64,000 nt of DNA from Streptomyces sp. NBC_00775. GTDB taxonomy: Bacteria; Actinomycetota; Actinomycetes; Streptomycetales; Streptomycetaceae. Where the stretch lies: assembly GCF_036347135.1 (NCBI RefSeq), contig NZ_CP108938.1:9238001-9302000 (forward strand), read 5' to 3'. Under the pieces are notes generated by a model. The model had not been told where the DNA came from. It saw only the letters and a list, made by a program, of their open reading frames with translations, and searched no databases. Shown here piece after piece: positions 42,601 through 51,098 of this stretch (positions are counted from its first letter, which is position 1; the number at the start of each line of letters is the position of its first letter). The position numbers and the translations under genes are program-made.

Positions 42601-42712
42601 CACCCGGAAGCGTGGGGATATCGCGCCGGGTTACTCCATTCCGGCGAATTTCGGGAGGGCGTGGGACCCTCGGGGAAGGGGCCCCGGGACAGTCGAACCG
42701 AAGGAGTACGGG

Positions 42713-43387
42713 ATGACGCGGACAGCCAGGGAACTGCTGGTCAGCACGGTCGGGAAGCTCGCCCCCGACCCGCACGCCAACCGGCTGCTGCCCCTGATCG
42801 GGCGGGGCGCGGCGCAGCGCTCCACGCTCGCCGCGCTCGCCCTGGAACAGCGTCATGTGATCGCCGCGGACCGCCGGGCGTTCCTGCACCTGGCCGAACG
42901 GTCGGCGGCTGAGGCCGAGAGCGCCGCTTTCTTCGCCATGCTCGCGGAGGGTGAGGCCATGGCCCAGGACCGGCTCGGTGTGTACGCCGCCGCGGTCGGG
43001 GCCGACGACGCGGGGGCGGCGGCGTACGAGCCGCTCGCGGACTGCCAGACGTATCCCGCGTACGTCGCCTGGCTCGCCCTGAACGGCTCACCGGTGGACG
43101 TGGTCCTCGCGCTCAGCGCCAACTTCGCGGCGTGGGGCGGCTATTGCGCCACGATCGCCCAGGCCCTGCGCCGCCACTACGGCCTCGACGACGAGGCCTG
43201 CGGCTTCTTCGACTTCTTCGCCGAGCCCGCGCCCGAGCTGGAACAACGGGCCCTGGACGCCATCCAGGCCGGGCTCGACGCCGGACGGGTGGACGAGGGC
43301 GAGGTGTACGGGTACGGCCGTCTGCTTCAGGGCTACGAGGCGAAGTTCTGGCACGCCCTGTGGGAGCTGGACCAGCGCGTCCTGTAG
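42713..43387 (+). CDS. TenA/PqqC-like (heme-oxygenase fold) protein
   Basis: A 224-residue all-helical protein with the TenA/PqqC outline: an N-terminal helix pair (RHVIAADRRAFLHLAERSAAE), the central LADCQTYPAYVAWLALNGS and NFAAWGGYCATIAQALRRHY, and a C-terminal FFDFFAEPAPELEQRALDAI plus FWHALWELDQRV. The thiaminase cysteine of true TenA is not obvious, so it may be an iron-oxygenase-like or regulatory member. It is divergent from rppA, and an involvement in pigment maturation is possible but unproven. AAGGAG lies before ATG 42713. Confidence 0.75.
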   Translation: MTRTARELLVSTVGKLAPDPHANRLLPLIGRGAAQRSTLAALALEQRHVIAADRRAFLHLAERSAAEAESAAFFAMLAEGEAMAQDRLGVYAAAVGADDAGAAAYEPLADCQTYPAYVAWLALNGSPVDVVLALSANFAAWGGYCATIAQALRRHYGLDDEACGFFDFFAEPAPELEQRALDAIQAGLDAGRVDEGEVYGYGRLLQGYEAKFWHALWELDQRVL

Positions 43388-43392
43388 GGGCG

Positions 43393-43632
43393 CTAGCCGG
43401 AGGCCGGCCCACTGCTGTGCGCGATGCACGCCACGTCGATGCGATCGGCGAGCTTGGCGAGCTCGATCGTGAGCGCGGCGACCGTGTCCTCGTCGAGCCC
43501 CTCCTGGCCGGCCTCCACCAGATGCAGCCACCGGCCGCCCACCGTGCGCAGCAGCTTGCTGACGTCGGCGGCCGCCACCTGCAACGTGCCGCGGTCGTCG
43601 ACGATCAGAGGCAGGGTCACTTCGCGGTTCAC
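43393..43632 (-). CDS. DUF6213-like small protein
   Basis: A 79-residue protein starting at GTG 43632 (NREVTLPLIVDDRGTLQVAA), with VSKLLRTVGGRWLHLVEAGQ and LTIELAKLADRIDVACIAH. The pattern matches a small family common in Streptomyces with no known function. No clear ribosome binding site. It lies 25 bases downstream of the aldehyde dehydrogenase stop and may share its transcript. Confidence 0.72.
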   Translation of the reverse strand: MNREVTLPLIVDDRGTLQVAAADVSKLLRTVGGRWLHLVEAGQEGLDEDTVAALTIELAKLADRIDVACIAHSSGPASG

Positions 43633-43657
43633 AGAGGGGATCGTAGCTGCGGAACGC

Positions 43658-45052
43658 TCACGCTCCGTGCCATACGGTGGTGATGTTGCAGAACTCGCGG
43701 ATTCCGTGCTCCGACAGCTCACGCCCGTAGCCGGACCGCTTCACCCCGCCGAACGGGAACGCCGGATGGGACGCCGTCATCCCGTTGACGTACACGCCAC
43801 CCGCCTCCAGATCACGGACGAACCGGTCCACGTCGGTCCCGTCGCGCGTCCAGACGTTCGAACTCAGCCCGAACGGAGTGTCGTTGGCCAGGGCCACCGC
43901 CTCGTCCAGATCGGCCGCGCGGTAGAGCGTGGCGACGGGCCCGAAGGCCTCCTCGTGATGGATGCGCATCTCGGGGGTGATGTCGGCGAGGACGGTCGGC
44001 GCGTAGAACCAGCCATGGTCCTTGAAACCCTCGGGGCGCTCGCCGCCGCACAGGACGGTCGCGCCGCTCTCCACCGCGTCGTCGACCAGCTCCTCCAGGT
44101 CGCCGCGGCCCTGCTCGCTGGAGAGCGGGCCGACGTCCGTGTCCTCGTCCAGCGGATCGCCCACCTTCAGGGCCTTCATGCCCGCCGTGAACCGCTCCGC
44201 GAAGACGTCGAACACGTCGGTGTGCACGATGAACCGCTTGGCGGCGATGCACGACTGCCCGTTGTTCTGCACGCGTGCCGTCACGGCGACCTTCGCGGCC
44301 CGGTCGAGGTCCGCCGACGGCATGACGACGAACGGGTCGCTGCCGCCCAGCTCCAGGACCGTCTTCTTGACCTCGTCCCCCGTGACCGAGGCGACGGCCC
44401 GGCCCGCGGGTTCACTCCCGGTGAGGGTTGCCGCCTTGACGCGCGGGTCACGCAGGATGGCCTCGACGGCACCGGAGCCGATCAGCAGCGTCTGGAAGCA
44501 GCCCTCGGGGAAGCCCGCCCGGCGGAACAGTTCCTCCAGGTAGAGGGCGGTCTGCGGCACGTTCGAGGCGTGCTTGAGCAGCCCCACGTTGCCCGCCATC
44601 AGAGCGGGCGCGGCGAACCGGATCACCTGCCAGAGCGGGAAGTTCCACGGCATGACCGCCAGCACCGGCCCCAGCGGCCGGTAGCGCACCAGGACGCGGG
44701 AGGCCCCGGAGTCCTTGATGTCGGACTCGGCGGGCTCCTCGTCGGCGAGGAGCCCCTGGGCGTGGTCGGCGTACCAGCGCATCGCTTTGGCGCATTTGGC
44801 GGCCTCCGCGCGTGCCTGTTTCACCGGCTTGCCCATCTCCAGGGTCATCACCCGGCCGATGTCCTGCTGGTCCTCGTCGAGCAGGTCCGCGGCCCGGTGG
44901 AGCAGCCGCGCCCGCTCGGCGAAGGACGTGGTGCGATGGGTGCGGAACGCTGCCTCGGCGGTCGCGAGCCTGCGCTCGATCTCCTCGGCGCCCAGGGCGT
45001 CGTACGTCTTGAGCGTCTCGCCGTTCGCCGGGTTCACCGTCGCGATGGGCAT
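43658..45052 (-). CDS. NAD(P)-dependent aldehyde (succinate-semialdehyde-type) dehydrogenase
   Basis: A 464-residue aldehyde dehydrogenase. MPWNFPLWQVIRFAAPALMAGN binds the cofactor, ELGGSDPFVVM holds the general-base glutamate, and NNGQSCIAAKRFIVH has the nucleophilic cysteine. The C-terminal PFGGVKRSGYGRELSEHG is typical of GabD-like succinate-semialdehyde dehydrogenases. The substrate is not fixed by the sequence. AGGAGG precedes ATG 45052. It lies 76 bases after the NUDIX gene on the same strand. Confidence 0.93.
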   Translation of the reverse strand: MPIATVNPANGETLKTYDALGAEEIERRLATAEAAFRTHRTTSFAERARLLHRAADLLDEDQQDIGRVMTLEMGKPVKQARAEAAKCAKAMRWYADHAQGLLADEEPAESDIKDSGASRVLVRYRPLGPVLAVMPWNFPLWQVIRFAAPALMAGNVGLLKHASNVPQTALYLEELFRRAGFPEGCFQTLLIGSGAVEAILRDPRVKAATLTGSEPAGRAVASVTGDEVKKTVLELGGSDPFVVMPSADLDRAAKVAVTARVQNNGQSCIAAKRFIVHTDVFDVFAERFTAGMKALKVGDPLDEDTDVGPLSSEQGRGDLEELVDDAVESGATVLCGGERPEGFKDHGWFYAPTVLADITPEMRIHHEEAFGPVATLYRAADLDEAVALANDTPFGLSSNVWTRDGTDVDRFVRDLEAGGVYVNGMTASHPAFPFGGVKRSGYGRELSEHGIREFCNITTVWHGA

Positions 45053-45128
45053 GGCCGACCTCCTGAAGAGCGGGCTGTTCCTCGACCCTCCCGCGCGGCG
45101 CACGACAGCGCAACGTGGCAGGCGCCGG

Positions 45129-45593
45129 TCAGCCCAAGTGCTCCGCGAGCCGGTCGAGGAACTCCGCCTGGGCCTTCACGATCAGTGCCCGGCCCCGGTC
45201 CAGGTCGTACCACTCCACCCGGTCCAGCTCGGGGAACTCCTGCCGCTGCCCCGACTTCGGCGGCCACTCCATCTCGAAGGTGCCGGGGACCACGGTCGCC
45301 GGGTCGAGGTCCGCCCCGATCGCCCAGACCGTGACGACCTTGCCGTTGGTCTGGGGGACCTCGCCCAGCGGGATGGCCTCGCCGTCGGGCGGCGGCAGCC
45401 CCAGCTCCTCCTGGAATTCGCGGCGCGCCGCGTCCCAGGCGGTCTCGTCGGGCTCGTACTCGCCCTTGGGCACGGTCCAGGCTCCAGCGGTCCGGCGGGC
45501 GAAGAAGGGGCCGCCCATATGGCCGAGCAACACCTCCAGACCGTGGTCGGTGTGCCGGAACAACAGCAGTCCGGCGCTGCGCTTCCCGCTCAT
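45129..45593 (-). CDS. NUDIX hydrolase coupled to the ATP-dependent DNA ligase
   Basis: A 154-residue NUDIX protein. The NUDIX box runs from GEYEPDETAWDAARREF to QEELG at about residues 44-65. GAWTVPKGEYE ahead of it suggests a nucleotide or diadenosine polyphosphate substrate. The start overlaps the DNA ligase stop by ATGA. In other bacteria NUDIX enzymes clean up oxidised or adenylated nucleotides; the coupling hints at a DNA-repair role, which is inference. Confidence 0.92.
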   Translation of the reverse strand: MSGKRSAGLLLFRHTDHGLEVLLGHMGGPFFARRTAGAWTVPKGEYEPDETAWDAARREFQEELGLPPPDGEAIPLGEVPQTNGKVVTVWAIGADLDPATVVPGTFEMEWPPKSGQRQEFPELDRVEWYDLDRGRALIVKAQAEFLDRLAEHLG

Positions 45594-47128
45594 GGAGACA
45601 CCTCCGGGTGCGCGGCGAGCAGGGTCGCGACCGTGTCGGCCTCTGTCGGGGTCTTGTCCTCGCGATAACGCACCACACGGGCGAAGCGGAGGGTGACGCC
45701 GGCCGGGTAGCGGGTGGACCTCTGCAGACCGTCGTACGCGATCTCGACGACGAGTTCCGGACGTACGGTCACCACGTGCCCGTTGTCCTCGACGGCCAGC
45801 TCCTGGAGCCGCTCGGTCTGCCAGGTCAGCATCACGTCGGTCATTCCCTTGAACGTCTTGCCGAGCATCGCGAACGACCCGTCCTCGTTCCGGGCGCCGA
45901 GGTGCAGGTTGGACAGCTTGCCGGTGCGCCGTCCGTGGCCCCACTCCGCCGCGAGGACCACCAGGTCGAGGGTGTGCACGGGCTTGACCTTCAGCCAGGA
46001 GGCGCCGCGCCGGCCCGCGCTGTAGGGGGCGTCGAGGGCCTTGACCACGACGCCTTCGTGGCCGCGTGCCAGGGTGTCGGTGAGGAACCGCTGCGCCGCG
46101 GGGATGTCCTGGGGGCCGTCGACGAGCGCGCGCCGCACCCGCATCGGCTCGGGCACCAGCCGGGCCAGCTCCGCGTGCCGCTCGGTGAACGGCAGATCCA
46201 AGAGGTCCTGCCCGTCGACGGACAGCGCGTCGAAGAAGACGGGGGAGACGGGCACGGTCTTCGCGGCCGTCGCCACGTCCACGCGCGAGCCGACGCGTCC
46301 GGCCGTCTCCTGGAAGGAGCGGGGCCGCCCGTCCTGGTCCAGCGCGATCACCTCACCGTCCAGGATGAATCGCTCACCCTTCAACTCCAGCCCCGCGGAA
46401 GTGAGTTCGGGCAGGCGGTCGGTGATGTCGTCGAGGGTGCGGGTGTAGACGCGTACGTCGTCGCCGTCGCGGTGAAGCTGCACGCGGATGCCGTCGAGCT
46501 TCTCCTCGACGGCACACGCGCCCAGCTTCTCGACGGCTTCCGACACGGACCCCGCCGTGTGCGCCAGCATCGGCAGCACCGGGCGGCCGACGGTGAGCCG
46601 GAAGCCGTCGAGTGCCTCCGGGCCGTGGGACAGCAGTGCCCGCGCCACCGTCTGCAGCGAACCGGCGAGCATCACCGCCCGGCGTACGTCCGCGCCGGGC
46701 GCGCCGGTGGCCTCGGCCAGTCCCTCCACGGCGACCGCGTCCAGCGCGCCCTGCCGGACCTCGCCGCTGATCAGCCCGAACAGGAAGCGCTGCTCGCCCT
46801 CGGTGGACGCACCCATCAACTCCCCGACCAGTCGGGCCCGTTCGGACTGCGAGCCGGTGCCGGTGACCGCGCCCAGCTCGGTCAGGCGGGCGTCCACCTC
46901 CCGCACCGTGAGCGAGGCCTCGGACGCGGGCGGGACCGGCTTGCTGAGGATCTTCCAGCCGATGCCGAGCCGCCCCTGCGGCAGGCGGCCCGCCAGATAG
47001 GGGATGACGATCGGGACGTCGTCCGCCTCCGCGTCCCGGAACAGCTCCGCGAGCAGAGCGATCTTCCGGGACCGCGCCGAGGTGGCGGCGACCTCCTGGG
47101 AAACACGCGCCAGCCGGGTCAGCAGCAT
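45590..47128 (-). CDS. ATP-dependent DNA ligase
   Basis: A 512-residue ligase related to mycobacterial LigB and archaeal/eukaryotic ligase I. An N-terminal helical DNA-binding domain (about 1-190) precedes the adenylation domain with nucleophile lysine in EEKLDGIRVQLH (motif I). Further motifs: VYTRTLDDITDRLPE (Ia/III region), LDGEVIALD, GHEGVVVKALDAPYSAG (motif IV), and WLKVKP (motif V). The OB domain ends near RYREDK. It is an accessory repair ligase, because replication uses the NAD-dependent LigA. It is translationally coupled to the NUDIX gene. Confidence 0.95.
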   Translation of the reverse strand: MLLTRLARVSQEVAATSARSRKIALLAELFRDAEADDVPIVIPYLAGRLPQGRLGIGWKILSKPVPPASEASLTVREVDARLTELGAVTGTGSQSERARLVGELMGASTEGEQRFLFGLISGEVRQGALDAVAVEGLAEATGAPGADVRRAVMLAGSLQTVARALLSHGPEALDGFRLTVGRPVLPMLAHTAGSVSEAVEKLGACAVEEKLDGIRVQLHRDGDDVRVYTRTLDDITDRLPELTSAGLELKGERFILDGEVIALDQDGRPRSFQETAGRVGSRVDVATAAKTVPVSPVFFDALSVDGQDLLDLPFTERHAELARLVPEPMRVRRALVDGPQDIPAAQRFLTDTLARGHEGVVVKALDAPYSAGRRGASWLKVKPVHTLDLVVLAAEWGHGRRTGKLSNLHLGARNEDGSFAMLGKTFKGMTDVMLTWQTERLQELAVEDNGHVVTVRPELVVEIAYDGLQRSTRYPAGVTLRFARVVRYREDKTPTEADTVATLLAAHPEVSP

Positions 47129-47202
47129 GCAGCCATGGTGCAACGGAGACGGCGGGTCCACACCCGTACGCCGACGTTTTCCTGCGGCGCCCGGCGAGGG
47201 TC

Positions 47203-48147
47203 TCAGTGCTGCTCGCGCGCGACGGCCGCGTCGAGGTCCGCGAAGAGCAGTTCCCCGTTGAGCGTGGCCGCCGCGCGGTAGCCGCCGCTCGCCGCGTTCA
47301 CGACCTGCTCCGCGAACCCCGTCGCATTGCCCGCCGCCCAGACACCGGGCACGGTCGTCAGCCCCGTGGCGTCGACGACCGGATACGCGCCGAACGGCGT
47401 CTCCAGCAGTTCCGCGCCCAGCCGCTCCAGCAGACCCGTCCGCGGAACCGCGCGGGGCGCGACGAACAGCACCGAGCGGTCGTGCGTCGTGCCGTCCGTG
47501 AGACGCACCCCGGTGAGCCGGTCGCCCTCGACCACGAGCCAGGCGACCTCGCCGGGCACCACGACGACCCCGGCCGCGGCGAGCCGGCGCAGGTCCTCCT
47601 CGGAGAGCTCGGCCTCGCCGACCGTGTGCAGGAACAGCGTCACGTCCTTCGACCACTGGCTCACCATCAGCGCCTGGTGCACGCTCAACGGCGTACTGGC
47701 CAGCACGCCGAAGGCCTGGTCACGCACCTCCCAGCCGTGGCAGTACGGGCAGTGGATCACGTCCCTTCCGAAGCGCTCGGCGACGCCCGGCACCGGCGGC
47801 AGCTCGTCGGCCAGGCCGGTGGTGACGACCAGCCGCCGCGCGTGCACCGTGCCTCCGGCCGCGAGCGTGACGTCGAACTCCCCGGCACCGTCCCGGACCA
47901 CGTCCACCGCACGGTCCCGGACGAGCTCGACCCCGTACCTCTCGATCTCGCGCCGCCCCTCGGCGAGGAACTCGGCGGGCGGCATGCCGTCCCGCGACAG
48001 ATAGCCCTGCATGTGCGCGGCGGGCGCGTTGCGGGGTTCGCCGGCGTCGACGACCAGGGTGCGGCGCCGGGCGCGGCCGAGGACCAGCGCGGCGGACAGG
48101 CCCGCCGTTCCGCCGCCGATGACAACCACTTCGTAGTTCTCGGTCAT
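47203..48147 (-). CDS. Thioredoxin-reductase-like FAD oxidoreductase
   Basis: A 314-residue flavoprotein with the FAD dinucleotide motif VVIGGGTAGLSAALVLGRA at the N-terminus, the redox pair CPYCHGWE at about residue 135, and the C-terminal FAD segment GVWAAGNATGFAEQVVNAAS. The CPYC pair and the length place it with TrxR-like disulfide or flavin-dependent oxidoreductases, not with housekeeping TrxB (CATC). The usual NADPH-binding GGG motif is degenerate (GVLASTPLSVHQAL). It is divergent from an XRE-cupin regulator, 78 bases away, which probably controls it. Confidence 0.88.
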   Translation of the reverse strand: MTENYEVVVIGGGTAGLSAALVLGRARRRTLVVDAGEPRNAPAAHMQGYLSRDGMPPAEFLAEGRREIERYGVELVRDRAVDVVRDGAGEFDVTLAAGGTVHARRLVVTTGLADELPPVPGVAERFGRDVIHCPYCHGWEVRDQAFGVLASTPLSVHQALMVSQWSKDVTLFLHTVGEAELSEEDLRRLAAAGVVVVPGEVAWLVVEGDRLTGVRLTDGTTHDRSVLFVAPRAVPRTGLLERLGAELLETPFGAYPVVDATGLTTVPGVWAAGNATGFAEQVVNAASGGYRAAATLNGELLFADLDAAVAREQH

Positions 48148-48189
48148 GGTGACCACCTCCACGGAGAAGGTCGCCCGACCGTGGCGGGA

Positions 48190-48218
48190 TTGACAAATGG
48201 CTTTGCCGATTCTGCAAT
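48190..48218 (+). promoter_or_regulatory. Promoter of the XRE-cupin gene
   Basis: A consensus -35 TTGACA (48190-48195), 17-base spacer and TGCAAT (48213-48218) as -10. Transcription would begin at or within a few bases of ATG 48226, so the mRNA may be leaderless. The spacer contains GGC-TTT-GCC symmetry. Confidence 0.6.
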
Positions 48219-48225
48219 AAGGCTC

Positions 48226-48849
48226 ATGAGTGGCACGAGCGGCACGAGCGGCATGAACGACGACGCGCAGACGGATGAGGTGCTGGCCGAAGTGGGACCG
48301 CGACTGCGACGGATCCGCAAGGAGCGCGGGGCGACCCTGGCCGGGTTGTCCGAGGCGACGGGCATCTCGGTGAGCACGCTCTCGCGCCTGGAGTCCGGGC
48401 TGCGCAAGCCCAGCCTGGAGCTGCTGCTGCCGATCGCGCGAGCCCATCAGGTGCCGCTGGATGAGCTGGTGGGTGCCCCGCCGGTCGGCGACCCGCGGGT
48501 GCGGGCCGAGCCGATCGTGCGGCACGGGCGCACCCACTGGCCGCTGACCCGTCAACCTGGCGGACTCCAGGCTTTCAAGGTGCTCGAACCGCAGCGGAGG
48601 ATGGCACCGGACCCGCGCACCCACGAGGGATACGAGTGGTTGTACGTGCTCTCCGGCCGGCTGCGGCTGGTGCTCGGCGAGCACGACGTGGTGCTCGGTG
48701 CGGGGGAGGCGGCCGAGTTCGACACCCGGGTGCCGCACTGGTTCGGATCGACGGGGGAGGGGCCCGTGGAGTTCCTGAGTCTGTTCGGGCCGCAGGGGGA
48801 GCGGATGCACGTACGGGCGCGGCCCGCGCGGCGTGGCGAAGACGACTGA
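48226..48849 (+). CDS. XRE-family regulator with C-terminal cupin domain
   Basis: A 207-residue regulator: XRE helix-turn-helix at about residues 20-80 (RLRRIRKERGATLAGLSEAT, GISVSTLSRLESG), then a cupin sensor (about 105-195, HEGYEWLYVLSGRLRLVLGE and EAAEFDTRVPHWFG). Such proteins sense small molecules or metals via the cupin and usually control the neighbouring gene, here the divergent TrxR-like oxidoreductase. ATG 48226 is taken as the start; a second in-frame ATG lies 27 bases later after a GGCACGAGC duplication. Confidence 0.92.
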   Translation: MSGTSGTSGMNDDAQTDEVLAEVGPRLRRIRKERGATLAGLSEATGISVSTLSRLESGLRKPSLELLLPIARAHQVPLDELVGAPPVGDPRVRAEPIVRHGRTHWPLTRQPGGLQAFKVLEPQRRMAPDPRTHEGYEWLYVLSGRLRLVLGEHDVVLGAGEAAEFDTRVPHWFGSTGEGPVEFLSLFGPQGERMHVRARPARRGEDD

Positions 48850-48871
48850 CGTCAGCTGTTCCCAGGTGGGC

Positions 48872-48883
48872 AAGCGACCGCTT
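48872..48883. promoter_or_regulatory. Palindromic operator candidate before the quinone oxidoreductase/FadE operon
   Basis: AAGCG-AC-CGCTT, flanked GC...AGTA, resembles TetR-type sites seen in front of acyl-CoA dehydrogenase genes of actinobacteria. It lies about 60 bp upstream of the operon start at 48943. Confidence 0.5.
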
Positions 48884-48942
48884 AGTATGCGATCGACCCC
48901 AGTCGGACGACGCAGTCCGACCCAGCCCCCTGGAGGCCCCGC

Positions 48943-49920
48943 ATGCAGGCATGGCAAGTGCACCAGCTCGGCGAGCCGAGTGAGGTGATGCAGCTCCAGG
49001 AAGTGGAGCGTCCGCAGCCCGGTGACGGCCAGGTCCTGCTCAAGGTGCGCGCGGCGAACATCAACTTCCCGGACGCGCTGATGTGCCGGGGGCACTACCA
49101 GGTCAGGCCCCCGCTGCCGTTCACGCCCGGCGTGGAGATCTGCGGCGAGACCGAGGACGGGCGCCGGGTGCTCGCCAACCCCGCACTGCCGTACGGCGGC
49201 TTCGCCGAGTACGTCGTCGCGGACGCCGCCGCCCTGCTGCCCGCGCCCGACGCCCTCGACGACGCCGAGGCGGCCGCACTGCACATCGGCTACCAGACGG
49301 GCTGGTTCGGACTGCACCGGCGTGCCCATCTGGAGGCCGGCGAGACCCTGCTCGTCCACGCCGCCGCCGGAGGGGTCGGCAGCGCCGCCGTACAGCTCGG
49401 CAAGGCGGCCGGAGCCACTGTCATCGGTGTCGTCGGCGGAGCCGACAAGGCCGCCGTGGCACGGGAGCTGGGCTGCGACGTCGTCATCGACCGGCGTACG
49501 CAGGACGTCATCGCCGCCGTGAAGGAGGCCACCGGTGGCCGCGGTGCCGACGTGATCTACGACCCGGTCGGCGGCGAGGCCTACACCCAGTCGACCAAGG
49601 TCGTCGCCTTCGAGGGCCGGATCGTCGTCGTGGGCTTCGCGAGCGGGTCGATCCCCAGCCCGGCGCTGAACCACGCCCTGGTGAAGAACTACTCGATCCT
49701 CGGCCTGCACTGGGGCCTGTACAACACCAAGAACCCGAAGCTTATCCAGCACTGCCACGAGCAGCTCACCGATCTGGCCGCGCGGGGCGCGATCAAGCCG
49801 CTGGTGAGCGAGCGGGTGCCGCTGAGCGGCGCCGCCGCGGCCGTGCAGCGGGTCGCCGACGGTGTCACCACGGGGCGCGTCGCCGTGGTGCCCTCACTTG
49901 AGAACGGAGCAGCCGCATGA
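48943..49920 (+). CDS. NADPH:quinone oxidoreductase-like medium-chain reductase
   Basis: A 325-residue zinc-free medium-chain dehydrogenase/reductase. The catalytic-domain start is VRAANINFPDALMCRGHYQV. The NADPH fold has LLVHAAAGGVGSAAVQLGKAAGA, VIGVVGGADKAAVARELG and ADVIYDPVGGEAY. It lacks the zinc cysteines, so it should reduce quinones or enoyl compounds. It leads a three-gene operon; the stop overlaps the first FadE start (ATGA). Coupling to two acyl-CoA dehydrogenases suggests an enoyl-CoA reductase or another fatty-acid role. Confidence 0.93.
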   Translation: MQAWQVHQLGEPSEVMQLQEVERPQPGDGQVLLKVRAANINFPDALMCRGHYQVRPPLPFTPGVEICGETEDGRRVLANPALPYGGFAEYVVADAAALLPAPDALDDAEAAALHIGYQTGWFGLHRRAHLEAGETLLVHAAAGGVGSAAVQLGKAAGATVIGVVGGADKAAVARELGCDVVIDRRTQDVIAAVKEATGGRGADVIYDPVGGEAYTQSTKVVAFEGRIVVVGFASGSIPSPALNHALVKNYSILGLHWGLYNTKNPKLIQHCHEQLTDLAARGAIKPLVSERVPLSGAAAAVQRVADGVTTGRVAVVPSLENGAAA

Positions 49921-51098
49921 CCGACGCCGCTGAACTGCGCCGCCGTACACAGGAGTTGCTGGCGGCCCATCCGCCGGCGACGACCGAGCGGGTGGACTTC
50001 CTGAAGGCCCGTTTTGACGCGGGCCTCGCCTGGGTGCACTACCCCGACGGCCTCGGCGGCCTCGGTGCCCCGCGCACCCTCCAGGCGGTCGTGGACGCCG
50101 AGCTGGAGGCCGCGGGCGCGCCGGACAACGACCCGCGGCGCATCGGCATCGGCCTCGGCATGGCCGCGCCGACGATCCTCGGCTTCGGCACGGAGGAGCA
50201 GAAGCGGGACTTCCTCAGGCCTCTGTGGGTCGGCGAGGAGGTCTGGTGCCAGCTCTTCAGTGAGCCGGGCGCCGGGTCCGACCTCGCCGCGCTCGGCACG
50301 CGCGCCGTCCGTGAGGGCGACGACTGGGTGATCAACGGGCAGAAGGTGTGGACGTCCAGCGCCCACGTGGCCCGCTGGGCGATCCTCATCGCCCGCACCG
50401 ACCCGGACGTGCCCAAGCACCGCGGCATCACCTACTTCATCTGTGACATGACCGACCCCGGTGTCGAGGTGCGGCCGCTGCGCCAGGTCACCGGAGAGGC
50501 CGAGTTCAACGAGGTCTTCCTCACCGACGTACGCATCCCCGACGCACACCGGCTGGGTGAGATCGGCGACGGCTGGCGGGTCGCCCAGACCACACTCATG
50601 AACGAGCGCGTGTCCATCGGCGGTATGCGTATCCCACGCGAGGGCGGCATGATCGGCCCGGTCTCCAAGACCTGGCGCGAGCGCCCCGAACTGCGCACCC
50701 ACGACCTGCACCAGCGGCTCCTGAAGCTCTGGGTCGAGGCCGAGGTCGCCCGGCTCTCCGGCGAGCGGCTGCGCCAGCAGCTCGTGGCGGGCCAGCCCGG
50801 CCACGAGGGCTCCGGGATGAAGCTCGGATTCGCCCGCCTCAACCAGGAGATCAGCGGCCTGGAGGTTGAACTCCTCGGCGAGGAAGGCCTGTTGTACGAC
50901 GACTGGACGATGCGCCGGCCCGAACTGGTCGACTTCACCGGCCGGGACGCGGGATACCGCTACCTCCGCTCCAAGGGCAACAGCATCGAGGGCGGGACCA
51001 GCGAGGTCCTGCTCAACATCGTCGCCGAACGCGTCCTGGGACTGCCGTCCGAGCCGCGCACCGACAAGGACGTCGCCTGGAAGGACCTGGCCCGATGA
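49917..51098 (+). CDS. Acyl-CoA dehydrogenase, catalytic-type subunit of a FadE pair
   Basis: A 393-residue acyl-CoA dehydrogenase. FAD and substrate regions: QLFSEPGAGSDLAALGTRAV and WVINGQKVWTSSAHVARWAI. C-terminal YLRSKGNSIEGGTSEVLLNI carries the Glu-Gly-Gly-Thr segment, which is typical of this FadE subgroup and probably provides the catalytic base. It overlaps both neighbours by ATGA. In mycobacteria such tandem FadE genes encode alpha2-beta2 enzymes acting on steroid side chains or branched acids. Confidence 0.93.
   Translation: MTDAAELRRRTQELLAAHPPATTERVDFLKARFDAGLAWVHYPDGLGGLGAPRTLQAVVDAELEAAGAPDNDPRRIGIGLGMAAPTILGFGTEEQKRDFLRPLWVGEEVWCQLFSEPGAGSDLAALGTRAVREGDDWVINGQKVWTSSAHVARWAILIARTDPDVPKHRGITYFICDMTDPGVEVRPLRQVTGEAEFNEVFLTDVRIPDAHRLGEIGDGWRVAQTTLMNERVSIGGMRIPREGGMIGPVSKTWRERPELRTHDLHQRLLKLWVEAEVARLSGERLRQQLVAGQPGHEGSGMKLGFARLNQEISGLEVELLGEEGLLYDDWTMRRPELVDFTGRDAGYRYLRSKGNSIEGGTSEVLLNIVAERVLGLPSEPRTDKDVAWKDLAR

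Noticed and set aside
48846..48855. CTGACGTCAG palindrome at the end of the XRE-cupin gene
   Set aside because: A 10-bp palindrome overlapping a stop codon can arise by chance and has no second copy nearby.
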